This document shows, piece after piece, positions 34,001 to 44,355 of a stretch of 64,000 nt of DNA. Every line of letters begins with the position of its first letter. Positions within the stretch are counted from its first letter, which is position 1. The notes beneath the pieces are model-generated. The model saw only the letters and a program-made list of their open reading frames with translations, had not been told where the DNA came from and did not search any database. The stretch lies in contig JASANC010003333.1 in the NCBI GenBank assembly GCA_030248135.1, positions 1 to 64,000 on the forward strand, given 5' to 3'. Source of the stretch: Theristus sp. LFF4_11. Taxonomy: Eukaryota; Nematoda; Chromadorea; Monhysterida; Xyalidae. The translations under genes and the position numbers were made by a program.

Positions 34001-37000
34001 GTAAATAATCGAAAAGAGACTAGATTGAACGAAAACCACGAAGCTGGAAAACAAGCATGAACAACTTTATACAATATCTGAACAAAGAAAAAAAATCTAG
34101 CTTGCAGAAATTAAATCGACAAAATATTAAGTGAAGAGAACAAATTGACAGACACGAGAATTTAATTTAAATCTTCAAGATCATGAAGACGTCAAGGAAG
34201 GGCAGTGTCAAAAGTTTATCTAACAATTACAATTTGCAGCAAACATTATTTAAAAAACGACTAATTACACTAAAAGAGACAGAATCATCCGCCAATTACA
34301 AATCAATGACGGTGAGAGCGGCGCGGTCGGAAAGTGAAACAGAAAAAACGCAGTAATAATATTGACGAAAAATGTCAAAAATTTCGCACGCAGTGTGTTA
34401 CGGAATTGTTAGGTAGGACGACGACGTGCTTCGAATATGCTCGGCTGTCATGAGATAAAATTTGCGCTCATCTCGATGCAATCAACGCTTTTGCAAAGTG
34501 GTCATCCGTTCCCAAGGATTTCACGAGAAAATTGTGTCGATTTTCTTCACTTTTTAACTATTGAAACGCAATTCGTGGCATGAGCGGATACTCAGCGCTT
34601 CGTTTGACAAAGTTTTAATTTAAAACATGACTAAAACACTTTTGTCGAGATTGTAAATTCGTGACATAGTGGGAAGACCAGTTTGTATCACGGTAACCTG
34701 CTTGCACGTGTATCATGAGGACAGTCGGTCTCAACGCACCATATATAGTATATATTCAACGCCAAAAGGCCCTGACTTTTCAAGGACAAATCCAATATCA
34801 ATCGAGGGGGATCACCATTTCATTGAAAACCATCACCGCACACACACACACACACAGACACCCACATGCACAAACTCCATACGCACCCCCTTCCCCTCTT
34901 CATCTATGATGCGTGCGCTGCTGCGCGATAGCGAAAGGTCCGACGAAACTGATGAGGGAAAAAAGCGCAGTTCAGATAAAGACCGAATGTTTCTATTACG
35001 ATTTATTACGAGCGCAATTGATGTTGTTTTTGATGCGAACAACGCTGACACATGTACCATAATTCTGTTAACTTGTTTTGCATCATTTTTTACTCGTTTG
35101 ATTAGGGGTCGGGTGTTCACAAGTGCCCAAGTTTAATACAGGGTGGACCAAAAAAGTATCCGGTTTCATCAAACTGCTCTCACCAGCGTGTGGTAACGGT
35201 AAGATCTTTTGAGCTGAAACTTTCAGCGTTGACAGAACAAACCATGAATTTTTTTGACATTTTTTTGTTTAGTCAAGTAACTTCAGTTTCACAGCGCAAT
35301 GTTTGAAAAATCAACTTTTCAGCAAAAGCAAGTTTTCAGCGAGAATCGCAAAACGCATCATTGCTCATAGACGTCATCATCCTCATCATTACGTCTTCAT
35401 TTGTCTTCGGCCAATTGTCAACGGGGCAGCTGCTCAATGTGCACGCCATTGTTTTCAATGATAGCGTTCATTCGTTGTTGGAAACTGAGCAACACTTTCT
35501 ACCGCAGTCCGACGTCTCCTCGATCTCGAGAACTGCAAGACGAATGTTCGTCTTCAAATCCTCAACGTCAGTTACCGGAGACACGTATATGAAAACCTTG
35601 ATTATGAATATATGATGATGTCGTCTGTGAGCAATGATCTGGTTTGAGATTATCGGTGAAATGAAAACTTGTTTTTGCCTGAAACAGCTGTTTTTCAAAC
35701 ACCACGCTGTAAAAACTAATTTACTTGACGAAACCAAAAAAAATTTGTCAGAAAAATTCTATTAGCACTGATAATTATAGCCTCAAGAGGTTTTGCCACA
35801 CGCCAGTGAAAGCAGTTTGAAACCGGGTGCTTTTTGGCCCACCCTGTAAATATTTTCAACGAGCTCAATTTTTAAGGACTCACAAAGTGAAGTTATTTCA
35901 GCCATCATTTTAACAACCGGTTGCAAAACTCATCTTGAATTAAGAATACCGTGGCTACCACCGATAGCAATGTTCTCATCGACATGACTAAGCAACTCAA
36001 CTGGCTCCCTTCACAAGTACAATTTGTGCGTTTTTATTCTTTGACAACTTTCAATTGAATCGGCGATTCCAAATACCAGTTGGTTGGTCCCCATCCGCTG
36101 CATCAAAAAATCATCTCACACACCCAATGTGCAACAGTTTTCTTGTCGTTTAAAGATGATTTCCACGCTGTGGAATATCGCGGAGAGCGGAACAAAACAA
36201 AACGAAATTCCAATAGACGTCGTCGACACAACGCAACAATATAAAAACGTTTTTTTCGATATTGTTCAATAATACATTATCGGAAGGAATGTGCGTGTAT
36301 GTTGTTTGTCAATAATAGTGAGTGAAGGTACATGTATTGATGTTGTTGTTCGATCAGCCTAACGCGTGTCGTACGTCTGGCACAGAGTAGCCTACAATTT
36401 CATGTCATATTCTACTGCTCGGTCCGTGAAAATGTGCAGATATTTTTGGAGCTGAGAATTTATGATTGTGAAATAGTTGCACCACAACACAACACAAATC
36501 ACGTCCAACCGTGCAAAGACACGAGGCGCGTTTCACAACGCGCGACTCGATTTACACGCCGAGAAAAAAAACAAGCAAAATCGTGGCCAAATACGCAACT
36601 TATGTAGTGATGTGCAACATTGCAGTTTGTAGTTATGAAAAAGCGTTTCCTGCCAAAATCACCGATTTTCCACGGTGTACTGTGTCGGGCGGGCGTTTAG
36701 TGTGACGAGAGAAGTTGTTGCCAAACATTGCGAGTTTTGCCGAATTTCTTTAATTCGTATGTACGCGTCCCGCATGTTTTTTTTGCGAGAAATTATATCA
36801 TGATCAGTTTGTGAGATGCAAATTTCATAAGTGCTCGTGCAACATCAAAATTGTATAGCTGATATGATTTTTTTGGTTAAAACAGTAAAAACCGACAGCG
36901 CAAAATATTCTCGATACACAGTTTTATAAACGTGTAAGTTTTTATCGACCATATAGAGACAAAAAGTAGCGCTTGGTAAAACCGAACCTGAATAAAGTGT

Positions 37001-37290
37001 TCGCGATTGTTATCAACTCCGTTTTTAGGCATGCAGATGTTAAACTTAAACGTAGACGCTCATTTTCAGACACACGCAACGTTCATTTTCATGAGAACCG
37101 GTTCTTGGAAATAATTTCATATCGGGTTAAAGATTGAACAAATTTTATTACAACAAAAAAAACAGCCGAAAAAAGCTGCTGCTCCCGCGCTCACCATGTC
37201 ATAGTCAAAGTGCGGTGAAAAGCCGTAATAGGTTGGTATGGCGGCTGTCTGCGGATAGTAGTGCGTCGGGGTCGCATAAAACGAATACAT
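17836..37290 (-). CDS. RBMS/SUP-26-like RNA-binding protein with two RRMs, 11 exons
   Basis: RBMS proteins bind AU-rich RNA and act in post-transcriptional control. Coding exons, 5' to 3' on the minus strand: 37290-37195, 22773-22552, 22235-22158, 21802-21569, 21154-20932, 20476-20397, 20112-19935, 19369-19238, 18845-18739, 18463-18344, 18045-17836. The joined frame gives 559 aa and phases agree at all ten junctions. Residues 1-32 are Tyr-rich ([16 protein letters not shown]), like the N-terminus of vertebrate RBMS proteins. RRM1 is about 133-208 ([14 protein letters not shown]); RRM2 is about 214-285 ([14 protein letters not shown]). The [15 protein letters not shown] motif follows, as in RBMS1-3. 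The C-terminal half is Q/A/P/Y-rich. Some donors are unusual (GTTGGT at 18343). The first exon lies 14.4 kb upstream of the second and is the least certain link. Confidence 0.87.
20932..21154 (-). CDS. RRM2 exon of the RBMS-like gene
   Basis: Encodes [20 protein letters not shown], then [15 protein letters not shown]1 [10 protein letters not shown], and [12 protein letters not shown]. The order and wording ([18 protein letters not shown]) are diagnostic for RBMS-family RRM2. It starts with a short Q/D run and ends with donor GTGAGT. Confidence 0.93.
21266..21422. mobile_element. Palindromic MITE, family B, between the two RRM exons
   Basis: Starts TACAGTCTATCTGGAAAATA and ends TTACCGAGATAGACTGTA. 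It contains CCAACCAATCAGCGCTGAGA twice in related form. TA at both ends, 157 bp. It shares the CCAATCAG core with family A but has different termini. It lies in the intron separating the RRM1 and RRM2 exons. Confidence 0.85.
21569..21802 (-). CDS. RRM1 exon of the RBMS-like gene
   Basis: A single 78-codon exon encodes almost exactly one RNA-recognition motif. It has RNP2 NLYIKGL, RNP1 KGYGFVDF, and the RBMS-type helix [15 protein letters not shown]. It begins at TNLY, as in vertebrate RBMS proteins, and both boundaries are phase 0, so the domain is a symmetric module. Donor GTCAGT, acceptor TTTTCAG. Confidence 0.93.
22552..22773 (-). CDS. Low-complexity N-terminal exon (exon 2) of the RBMS-like gene
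   Basis: 74 codons: [20 protein letters not shown], then a G/S-rich stretch, then [20 protein letters not shown]. It is phase 0 at both ends and is followed by donor GTGCGT. No structured domain. The Q/Y/N composition suggests a disordered, condensate-prone segment, which is inference only. Confidence 0.8.
26256..26608. mobile_element. hAT-type non-autonomous element with 8-bp target duplication
   Basis: Ends are TGGGGATGG and CCATCCCTA (the inverse of TAGGGATGG), typical of hAT elements. The same octamer AGCTGGCC flanks both sides (26248-26255 and 26609-26616). Subterminal AACCCGGTTTTA / AAAACCGGTTTTTA sequences are also inverted. 353 bp, with no transposase frame. Confidence 0.85.
31026..31060 (+). 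repeat. (CAA)n microsatellite, 35 bp
   Basis: About twelve CAA units. Poly-Q and poly-V open frames over it are repeat artefacts. Confidence 0.95.
35139..35846 (-). mobile_element. Mariner/Tc1-type deletion derivative with transposase remnant
   Basis: Terminal inverted repeats of roughly 57 bp: CAGGGTGGACCAAAAAAGTA at the left and the inverse of CAGGGTGGGCCAAAAAGCAC at the right, then VTRTGGTAACG-like inner matches. TA dinucleotides flank both ends (35137-35138, 35847-35848). The minus strand retains the C-terminal part of a DDE transposase: [15 protein letters not shown], then, after a frame change near 35470-35500, [19 protein letters not shown] ending in a stop near 35427. The length of about 708 bp is too short for an intact transposase of some 340 aa, so this is an internally deleted, decayed copy. 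Confidence 0.85.
37195..37290 (-). CDS. First coding exon of the RBMS-like gene (Tyr-rich N-terminus)
   Basis: ATG at 37288-37290 opens a 32-codon frame rich in Y, P and T, ending HFDYDM before donor GTGAGC. A TGA sits directly in front of the ATG in frame, supporting it as the start. Phase 0 matches exon 2 at 22773. The Tyr/Pro pattern resembles the MYPQYTYYYPHY-type start of vertebrate RBMS. Alternative: an acceptor inside it (ACTATCCGCAG) could make the last 18 codons an internal exon joined to exons further upstream. Confidence 0.65.
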
Positions 37291-40200
37291 TCAGGCGTGA
37301 CGGACGAGTTGAGCGGTAGAGGGAGGCAGTGCATTCGAACGGAGAACAAATGCGAGAATAATAATGAAAAGTCGCGATGAAATTGGAGCGTCTTTGAGAC
37401 ACTGGACGAATCGATTCACGTAAATAGTAGCTTCGCTTTTGCGATATATAGCCGTTTAACGGAGACACGAACAAAATAATAAGGCCAATGAATTTAGTTT
37501 GCTGCTGGTTGCGTTTTAGCGTTAAGTGAAATCAACCACCATAATCTCCGGCGAAAACGCAACAGACTGTTGTTCTGTGTTTGTTTATTGCACATTACAT
37601 TGTCGATTGTTTATATGACACCAATGGAAACAGTCCGGTGAACCGTGGCCCATTGATCCGGGACCACAGAGCAACGCAGGCGGCAGACACAGGAATTTTC
37701 TGAAGTTGAAAATTTTACCGAAACAGCTGCAAATAGCTAATACAGCGAAAACAAAAGACAGAGTAATTACGCTTATCGATCGATATTGGAACGATAATCG
37801 CTCGAAACTGTCCGGAAATCGTGAAATTAACGGTTGACTTTCACTCTGCGAAACAATGCAGGCCAATCTCGTGTGCGCTTAATTCAAGATTAAGCAAGCA
37901 ATTTTTATTCGCGCTATCAAGTTTCGTTCGCTATCAACCATCACCAACACCACCACAATGAAGTCGCCTGCGATACACACAAATTTCAAAATCAAGACTT
38001 CAACGGCGCGCGCGCAATGTAATCCGATCTTTCGATTCGGCTCGCCGTTGGCTGGTTGCGTGATGTTGTCTCTTACAATGTTTGATTTCACAAAAGCTAT
38101 CTATGATATAACAAAAACCCGACAAGAATGAAAGAGAGAATACGCGCATAGGCCCAACCGGAATGGAGTGTGAGTAAACGGTGCGGAAAGTGATACGGAG
38201 CTCACGGAGCAGTGTATATGCACATATGTAGGTGCTGTTTTGTACGAAAAGGCAAACATACTGACTGACACAATGTGATTATGTTGTTGTTGGTGGTGGT
38301 GGTGCAGCGTTCGCTTCGTTTCAAAGCAGTTCACAGCTTGGGCCTTCTCTACCAAAAAACTTGAAAGCAGCGGCAGGGAGTAGAGTTTCGTCAAAATCTA
38401 ATCCATAACATAAACCTGTCTGACTTTGAAAACTTGTCGAATATTCAAGCAGGAAAAAAGTGTTCCACCAAACGAAGCGGTGCAAGCCCGGCTGGGCAGG
38501 CAGACCAGGACAGAGAGAGTGACTGAAAAATGAAAACTGCGATGCAGAAATAAAAAATCAGAGAAAAATCGCTGCTGGTAGCACACGGCGCGACTGTTTT
38601 GCCTCGCTGAATCATACCGCCATCTTGCAATGCGTTTACCTGTCAACGATTAGCAGACTTTTTGCCGCTTTTTTGTATTGGTGTATTTGAACCAGTAAAA
38701 CGATTTTAGAGCTGAACGCATTTTTGTAGTTCTGTTCCGTCTAATAATGTTAGCGGTTTTGGGTAGTGAACGTTGTGTGTATGTGCGTGTTTGTCATTGT
38801 CTGCTATCATTCTTTCAGTTCCGTGAATCACGATACGATTCAATACTTTTTTGCTCCATCTGCTTCACTGCAACTTCTGTGCTATTATTTATCTTGTATG
38901 TCAGATTTGTTGAGCGAACCTATATGAAATGAGAAAACTCCACCATTCAAAGAGCGTGACTAATTTTCCGAATGAAAAATGGCTTATTCATTTCACACAT
39001 AGTTGAACACATTCTGTAGTTCTTCCTCACAAATTTCCTCGCATGCTATAGTTCAACACGCTGGATGGAACACCAACAAACAAGTGGAAATAACACCAGC
39101 AGCAGCAACAACAACAACAAACCTATATCTAAAAAAGACGAACAGTCCACGCAAACGAGAGTCGTTCAAAAAGTACATGATAATATTAGCCAGACGATAA
39201 TAAGACACACGATTGGAAAAACAGAACGGACGATTTTGCGTAAGACAGTGGAAAATAGTAAAAAACGTAACCAAGACAGAAAATTTCGAGCGCCGCCAAA
39301 CTATTGAAAATAATGCTGCTATGTGCGAACTTGGCTTCTCTGCGTGAAGAAGAAGCAGCGCAGGCAGATTCGGTTATGCGTTTTTTGTTTACAATATTAT
39401 TAAAAGTATGTCTGGCGACGAGAAAACTTTGTTGAAAAATGCAGCAGATTGCGAACAAGAAGAAAAGGGTGAAGCTGGGGTGTTGTTGCGTTCTATCTAC
39501 AGCAATGCAAACAGGTTCACTAAAGAGAGTGAAAGTGAAAATTTTCAGATCATCATTCGGCTTTACGTCGGATTCAGAAGCGCAAATTTTGTGAACTGCA
39601 TCTCACTCGCACGAATCACTGCCAATAAATAATAATAAAGTCAACATATGTGGCCCCCAGCCTGTAATAACTGTATATTAAAATCATCAATGCTAGATTC
39701 TTTGCAAAAAATGTGCCGGAAATCAATTTCTAAACGTGTGCAAGGTTTTTTGCAATTGCAAATATTTTTCCAGTGAAGCTAATAATGGTTCGTTTTAGAA
39801 AATTTCTCGGATTTACCAAAACTGCAATGTTTGACGCAAAAGGGCTTCTTTGCTTTCGTGGGATGCGGCTTAAAATGAACGTTTTTTTGGACTCACCGCA
39901 GATGACACGAGTCCTTCCGCGGCAATAAGCAACAACAACAACAAAATAACGATGGACTAATATCTTATATTTTGGTCCCACGTCTCAATGCGCGCATAGA
40001 TGGGTAAGCAGTCTCATGTACGACGCGGGAATTCAAAATTGGCAAAAGGATCCGAGTCCCCTAAATAAGGCCGGGTCACTTAACAAAACTGGACAAACAT
40101 TTTTCAGTATGGAACACGGCATATGGAACACGATGTGGTAAACCAGTTTTCGCAAAAAATCATCCAAGATTACCAGAACTATCAGGGCTGATTCACATTC

Positions 40201-40491
40201 ACGTACGTCGATGTGAACACGCGTCAATCAATGACATGCTGCAATCCGCATTCAAAACAATACGTCACACGGAATACGAGTTTCAGCACGAAACACCGTC
40301 TATACTGATGTGACCGTCGGTAATCATCATAAATGAGCGCAAACAAACACACGAAAGATGCGTGGTTGGTGCCACAAAAGAAGACTTGTCTCGTCTTGTG
40401 CTCGGTCTCATGTTCTGCTTCATGTTCATGTTGGCCACCACCCCCCCCCCCACACAAAAAAAACGTCGACAGACACCCATCCCATCCCAAC
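37291..40491. other. Presumed 5' UTR, promoter or upstream intron of the RBMS-like gene
   Basis: No convincing coding exon. Immediately upstream of the start ATG there is a stretch of about 100 bases on the minus strand with no AG dinucleotide and many pyrimidines. The rest is AT-rich, with a short (CAA)n near 39105-39120. Confidence 0.4.
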
Positions 40492-40635
40492 CTCCTGTTT
40501 GCGTGCCATTTCCTGCAGATGATAGCTGTACGAGCCAGCAGCGTTACGCCGCGGCGAGTTCTGCACGTGACCGCTACCGCCGCCGCCGCCCGCTGCTCCA
40601 CCACGACCGCCGCCGCGTCGCTCCACGGTCGGCTG
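40492..40635 (-). CDS. Candidate coding exon, Gly/Arg-rich (unassigned)
   Basis: Minus strand, between acceptor TTTTCAG and donor GTTGGG: 48 codons reading QPTVERRGGGRGGAAGGGGG, then SYSYHLQEMARKQE. The high GC and C/G-ending codons match the real exons here, unlike the surrounding introns. RGG-type composition suggests an RNA-associated protein. It is phase 0 at both ends. It may join the candidate exon at 42173-42247 and could be an alternative upstream exon of the RBMS-like gene or part of another gene. I do not recognise the family. Confidence 0.45.
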
Positions 40636-40800
40636 CTGAAAAGCGCGGTGGAAAAACGTTTCTTTTGTGGTTTTGCACGTGACAGTGCTCTGGTTTTTTG
40701 TGGGGCTTGCTTGCGACTCTTGACTTGATGCGCATATTATACATGTAGAGAGGATAGAAGTTTCATTGCGTGACGCGGAAATTCAAAAGTTACCCTCCGA

Positions 40801-42013
40801 GTTAAGCGCCATTCATGGAGGTTGAAGCGCGCTGACGCGCTTCACTTTGCTACACATTCACGAAGCAAAAAAACAGCGCGCTTCAGCGTGCGTCAGCGCG
40901 CTTCAGTTTTGGAGCACATGCGCATTCACGGACGCGCGCGCTGAAGCGCGCTGACCAGCTTCATCATGAATGATGAAATGAAGCTGCGTCAGCCGCTGCG
41001 GCATTTGATGTCCGGACATCAAATTTGTGTGTGCAAAATCGCTGATTGTTGCTGTCAGTGACAATCTTTCACAAATGTTGCAAGACTTTTTTGTTAAATC
41101 ATTTAGTACTTTCTGACAGATTCTGAACAGTATTGTATAGCGTAATTAGTCTCAAAATAAGTGTGACAGTGAGAATACGAATACTCAACAAAGCATAAAA
41201 GTAGTGCAAGAAATTTATGTGAAATTTATGTGAACTGTACCCGTGCGACGGTGTGGGATACTGATTTGCGCAGCCCTTAAAACCGGTGTGCAGCCCGCAA
41301 GAACAAGCTTTGCTTCATTGCAAAAAAAGTTTCCTCAACGGCAGCACATGATTAGTGAATGTTGCACAAATCAAAAGATCAAAACATTCACTGAAACGGC
41401 GAAAACAACGAATCGAAGCGGTATATAGTGTGTACTAAACAGCACGTACGGAGACAACACAGACAACAGCACAAAACGATAAAACTGAATGACGTTTAAT
41501 GAACAAACACCTAGAGAGGTTCCCACCTGTCAACTACTATAGTGCAGTGGTAACGTGTTGTGCCTGTCAGCACAGAGGCCAAAGTTCGAAACCCGTCTGA
41601 GCCCAGTTGTTTTTATCGTTTTTATCTGTTGGTTTCTTTCACAAACGCAGCACAATAAAACTTACTGTATTCCTCAATTAATTTAATTTTACCACAATTA
41701 AATTCATTCCCTTTTTGGTCTGCATCTGTCACAATTGAAAGCGCAGAAATTATGCAAATACGTCTCATTTTTCAGACAAGCCGCTGCGGCATTTGGGGTC
41801 CGGACATCAAAAGCCGCAGCGGCTGACGCAGCTTCATTTCTTCATTCATGATGAAGCTGGTCAGCGCGCTTCAGCGCGCTTCAGCGCGCGCGTTCGTGAA
41901 TGGACAAAAAACCTAAAAAGCCGCAGCGGCTGACGCAGCTTCATTTCTTCATTCATGATGAAGCTGGTCAGCGCGCGTCAGCGCGCTTCAGCGCGCGCTT
42001 GCATGAATGGGCC
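40801..42013. mobile_element. Large GCGC-rich inverted-repeat element (about 1.2 kb)
   Basis: Arms of about 200 bp face each other: 40801-41030 and 41775-42013. Shared segments include the CCATTCATG end, runs of the GCGCGCTTCA unit, GACCAGCTTCATCATGAAT, GCGTCAGCCGCTGCGGC and TCCGGACATCAAA. The right arm is duplicated in tandem (about 41813-41905 and 41916-42010). The middle (41040-41770) is unique apart from a tRNA-like segment at 41519-41610. No transposase frame is seen. Confidence 0.75.
41519..41610 (+). mobile_element. tRNA-like (Asp-type) SINE or pseudo-tRNA segment
   Basis: ATAGTGCAGTGGTAACGTG resembles an A box, TGTGCCTGTCAGCACA resembles an anticodon arm with a GTC-type loop, and AAAGTTCGAAACCC resembles a B box. 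The anticodon loop is one base short and no acceptor stem closes, so a working tRNA is unlikely. It lies inside the large inverted-repeat element. Confidence 0.55.
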
Positions 42014-42172
42014 TTTACTGAATTGCGACCGGCGATTTTGGAATAATCGCCACAGCAAGTGTGAAACGACATTTTACGTCTTGAAACGCATTGAGTTGCA
42101 GAACCAAAAAAAACAAATAATCATTCATATATGGAAGGCGAAGGTTATCTAAAAAACGTTTTTTTGTTGTAC

Positions 42173-42247
42173 CGCGGCTAGCCTGCTCAACGCCAACATT
42201 CGACTGTACTCGATTAAGAAGTCGGCCGGTTTTGGTGGTTCGGACAT
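42173..42247 (-). CDS. Candidate coding exon MSEPPKPADFLIEYSR... (unassigned)
   Basis: From ATG at 42245-42247 to donor GTACAA (after 42173) the minus strand encodes 25 codons, MSEPPKPADFLIEYSRMLAL then SRLAA. The frame stays open upstream, so the exon may begin earlier (AG sites near 42257-42290). Phase 0 at the donor fits the exon at 40635-40492. It may be a translation start or an internal exon of the gene at 44.8-48.0 kb. I do not recognise the product. Confidence 0.4.
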
Positions 42248-43313
42248 GTTGTCGGACTCTGGATTGCAATTTTTGGGCAACTCAAATTGCGAAACGCGCA
42301 ATCGAGAGAGACGAATAACTTCAGCTGCTTCGCCACCAGCAGCAGAAAATATTGATTCAGCACATTGTTGACATTGCACGGAAATTTTGTCAAGTTTTTT
42401 TGAATTCAAAACAAAACAAAAACAAGATAACGATGGAATGCGACGGTACAAATGCGGCTTAGTAAGAGACCGTGGAATTGATACAGATAACAAAGCTTTG
42501 ATCTCAGGCTCAAGTTATCAATATCCGACCTATATCAGATCAAACTGAAACGCCATTTCAGCACGTTTTTGCAGCGCGACTAAAAACGTGCCACAACGGT
42601 TTCATTGCCACTCTAAACAATTTGATTACAGCAGCCAAATAATTTATTATCAGAAAACCATCATTTTCGGCTGCTGTGCAGAGTTATAGAGTACAGCGCG
42701 TTTTTTCCTTATTCGTCTGTTTTCCGTCCAGGCGCCCATTCATAACTGGAAGTAGTTTTTGTTTGTTGATTTGCTTGTTCACAATCACATATCATAGAAT
42801 TGGCGATAAATATAAGTACCAGTTTGCTCAGCAAAACACAGTGACACTGTGATAAAAAAAATCAACAAGCTAAAAGGCTGCACACACACACACACACTCG
42901 CTTCACAATCACGATCCACACGGCATGGGAAATGAGAACTTGAAAACCGCCACACAACCGAAATGAGAATGGAAACCCAAGCAGTGCTGATAAAAACAAA
43001 ACAACGAATTGAAAATTTCGTTTTGTCAGCTCAGCTGGTATTTGTTGATTCACGTGTGTGAACTTCGACTAGTCGCAGCAAAACCCTCAAAACCATTGAC
43101 TCACTCACTTTTTCGCACTCACTTCAATAACAACTAGCCAATTGACCCGAGCGTATGGGGCTTAATCAATGCCAAGCCTTTTTGGTGAAGCGGCATTGAC
43201 TTAGAAAGAAAAAACAGTAACGTTTACTGAATAATAACCCTGAAGAAAATTTACCTTGTGCTGCCGTGAAGTCGCCTACAATACAATATTTTTGATGTAT
43301 TTGAAAATAAATA

Positions 43314-43979
43314 AAAATGCGAAGTTTATGATTTTGCTATTTTTACCCGTTTACCCTAACCGAAGGCAAGCCTTTTTGTAAGTGAAGTAAAATTGAATAA
43401 AAAATATAAAAACTAACGTTTTTTTCATTTACCCGTTTTAAAAAGCTAATGCTTTTTTTACCCGTTTACCAAAGCCAAGCCTTTTTTGTAAAGTAAAAAT
43501 GCGAAGTTTATGATTTTGCTATTTTTCCCCGTTCACCCTAACCTAAGTCAAGCCTTTTTTTGTATGTGAAGTAAGATTAAATAAAAAACATAAAAATTAA
43601 CGTTTTTTTCAATTACCCGTTTTAAAAAGCTAATGCTTCTTTTACCCGTTTACCTAAGCCAAGCCTTTTTTGCAAAGTAAAAATGCGAAGTTTATGATTT
43701 TGCTATTTTCACCCGTTCACCCTAACCTAAGTCAAGCCTTTTTGTATGTGAAGTAAGATTGAATAAAAAAATATATAAATTAACGTTTTTTTCATTAAAA
43801 ACAACCCGTTTTAAAAAGCTAATGCTTCTTTTACCCGGTTACCCTAACATAAGCCAAGCCTTTTTTCTAAAATGAAAATGAATTGAAGAAACAAAAAAGT
43901 GACGTTTATAATTTCGTTTTGCAGTCATTGCTTCTTTTTACCCGTTTACCCCAACATGACCCTAACATTTGGCAAAGTG
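43314..43979. repeat. Tandem satellite, ~183-bp unit, about 3.5 copies
   Basis: Each unit begins AAAATGCGAAGTTTATGATT, followed by GCTATTTT(T/C)ACCCGTT, AAGCCTTTTTGT, TTAACGTTTTTTTCA, CCCGTTTTAAAAAGCTAATG and AAGCCAAGCCTTTTT. Unit starts are near 43314, 43495, 43679 and a diverged one near 43874. Each unit contains two half-copies of the ACCCGTTTACC...AAGCCTTTTTTG block. A loose upstream copy of GCCAAGCCTTTTTGGTGAAG lies at about 43170-43190. Confidence 0.85.
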
Positions 43980-44022
43980 AAAATGAATGGTAAATACCAT
44001 TTCGACCTAATTAAAAAACTAA

Positions 44023-44355
44023 CTTTTTTCAGAGACGGTTTTGTTATATCTTTCGCAGTCGCTCGTCAAGTTTTGAGCAGCAACAATTGCCAGTTGCCCA
44101 TCGTGCGTTACGTTGAAATTATCGCGCATAAACCATGGAGTATCAATTTGAAAATGAAACATGGAGTATCAATTTCAATGAAATTTACTTGTTTTGAATC
44201 CAAAGTGCAACTTGCAATGCCGATGTCGATGTGCGTTTTGCAACCCGATTTTTAAAACAAAAAAAGTTCAAACTTTTTTCAAAGACGGTTTTGTTACATC
44301 TTTCCCAGTCGATCATCAAGTTTTGATCAGCCACCGCTTTCATTTGCCTATGCTG
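44023..44355 (+). repeat. Direct repeat of ~85 bp spaced by ~250 bp
   Basis: AACTTTTTTCAGAGACGGTT at 44023 and AACTTTTTTCAAAGACGGTT at 44272 head two similar segments (GTCAAGTTTTGAGCAGC / ATCAAGTTTTGATCAGC). A shorter duplication, CATGGAGTATCAATTT, lies between them. It adjoins the satellite and may be an extension of the same array. Confidence 0.7.

Larger units (their letters stand above)
22774..37194 (-). other. 14.4 kb first coding intron of the RBMS-like gene
   Basis: The plus strand is A-rich throughout, as expected for an intron of a minus-strand gene. I recognise a hAT-type MITE (26256-26608), a (CAA)n tract (31026-31060) and a mariner-type deletion derivative (35139-35846). A CpG-rich patch at about 31140-31260 could be an internal promoter. 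A stretch near 29710-29860 (minus strand, [13 protein letters not shown], followed by a possible GTCTGG donor) could be an alternative exon but is unsupported. No other coding exon was recognised. Confidence 0.5.

Noticed and set aside
40333..40728. Plus-strand frames of 131 and 106 aa
   Set aside because: They are shadows of the minus-strand Gly/Arg-rich candidate exon, whose splice signals and codon use are better.
43314..43979. CCCTAACCTAA-like strings in the satellite as telomeric repeats
   Set aside because: They occur once or twice per 183-bp unit, not as a short tandem array, so they are part of the satellite unit rather than interstitial telomere.
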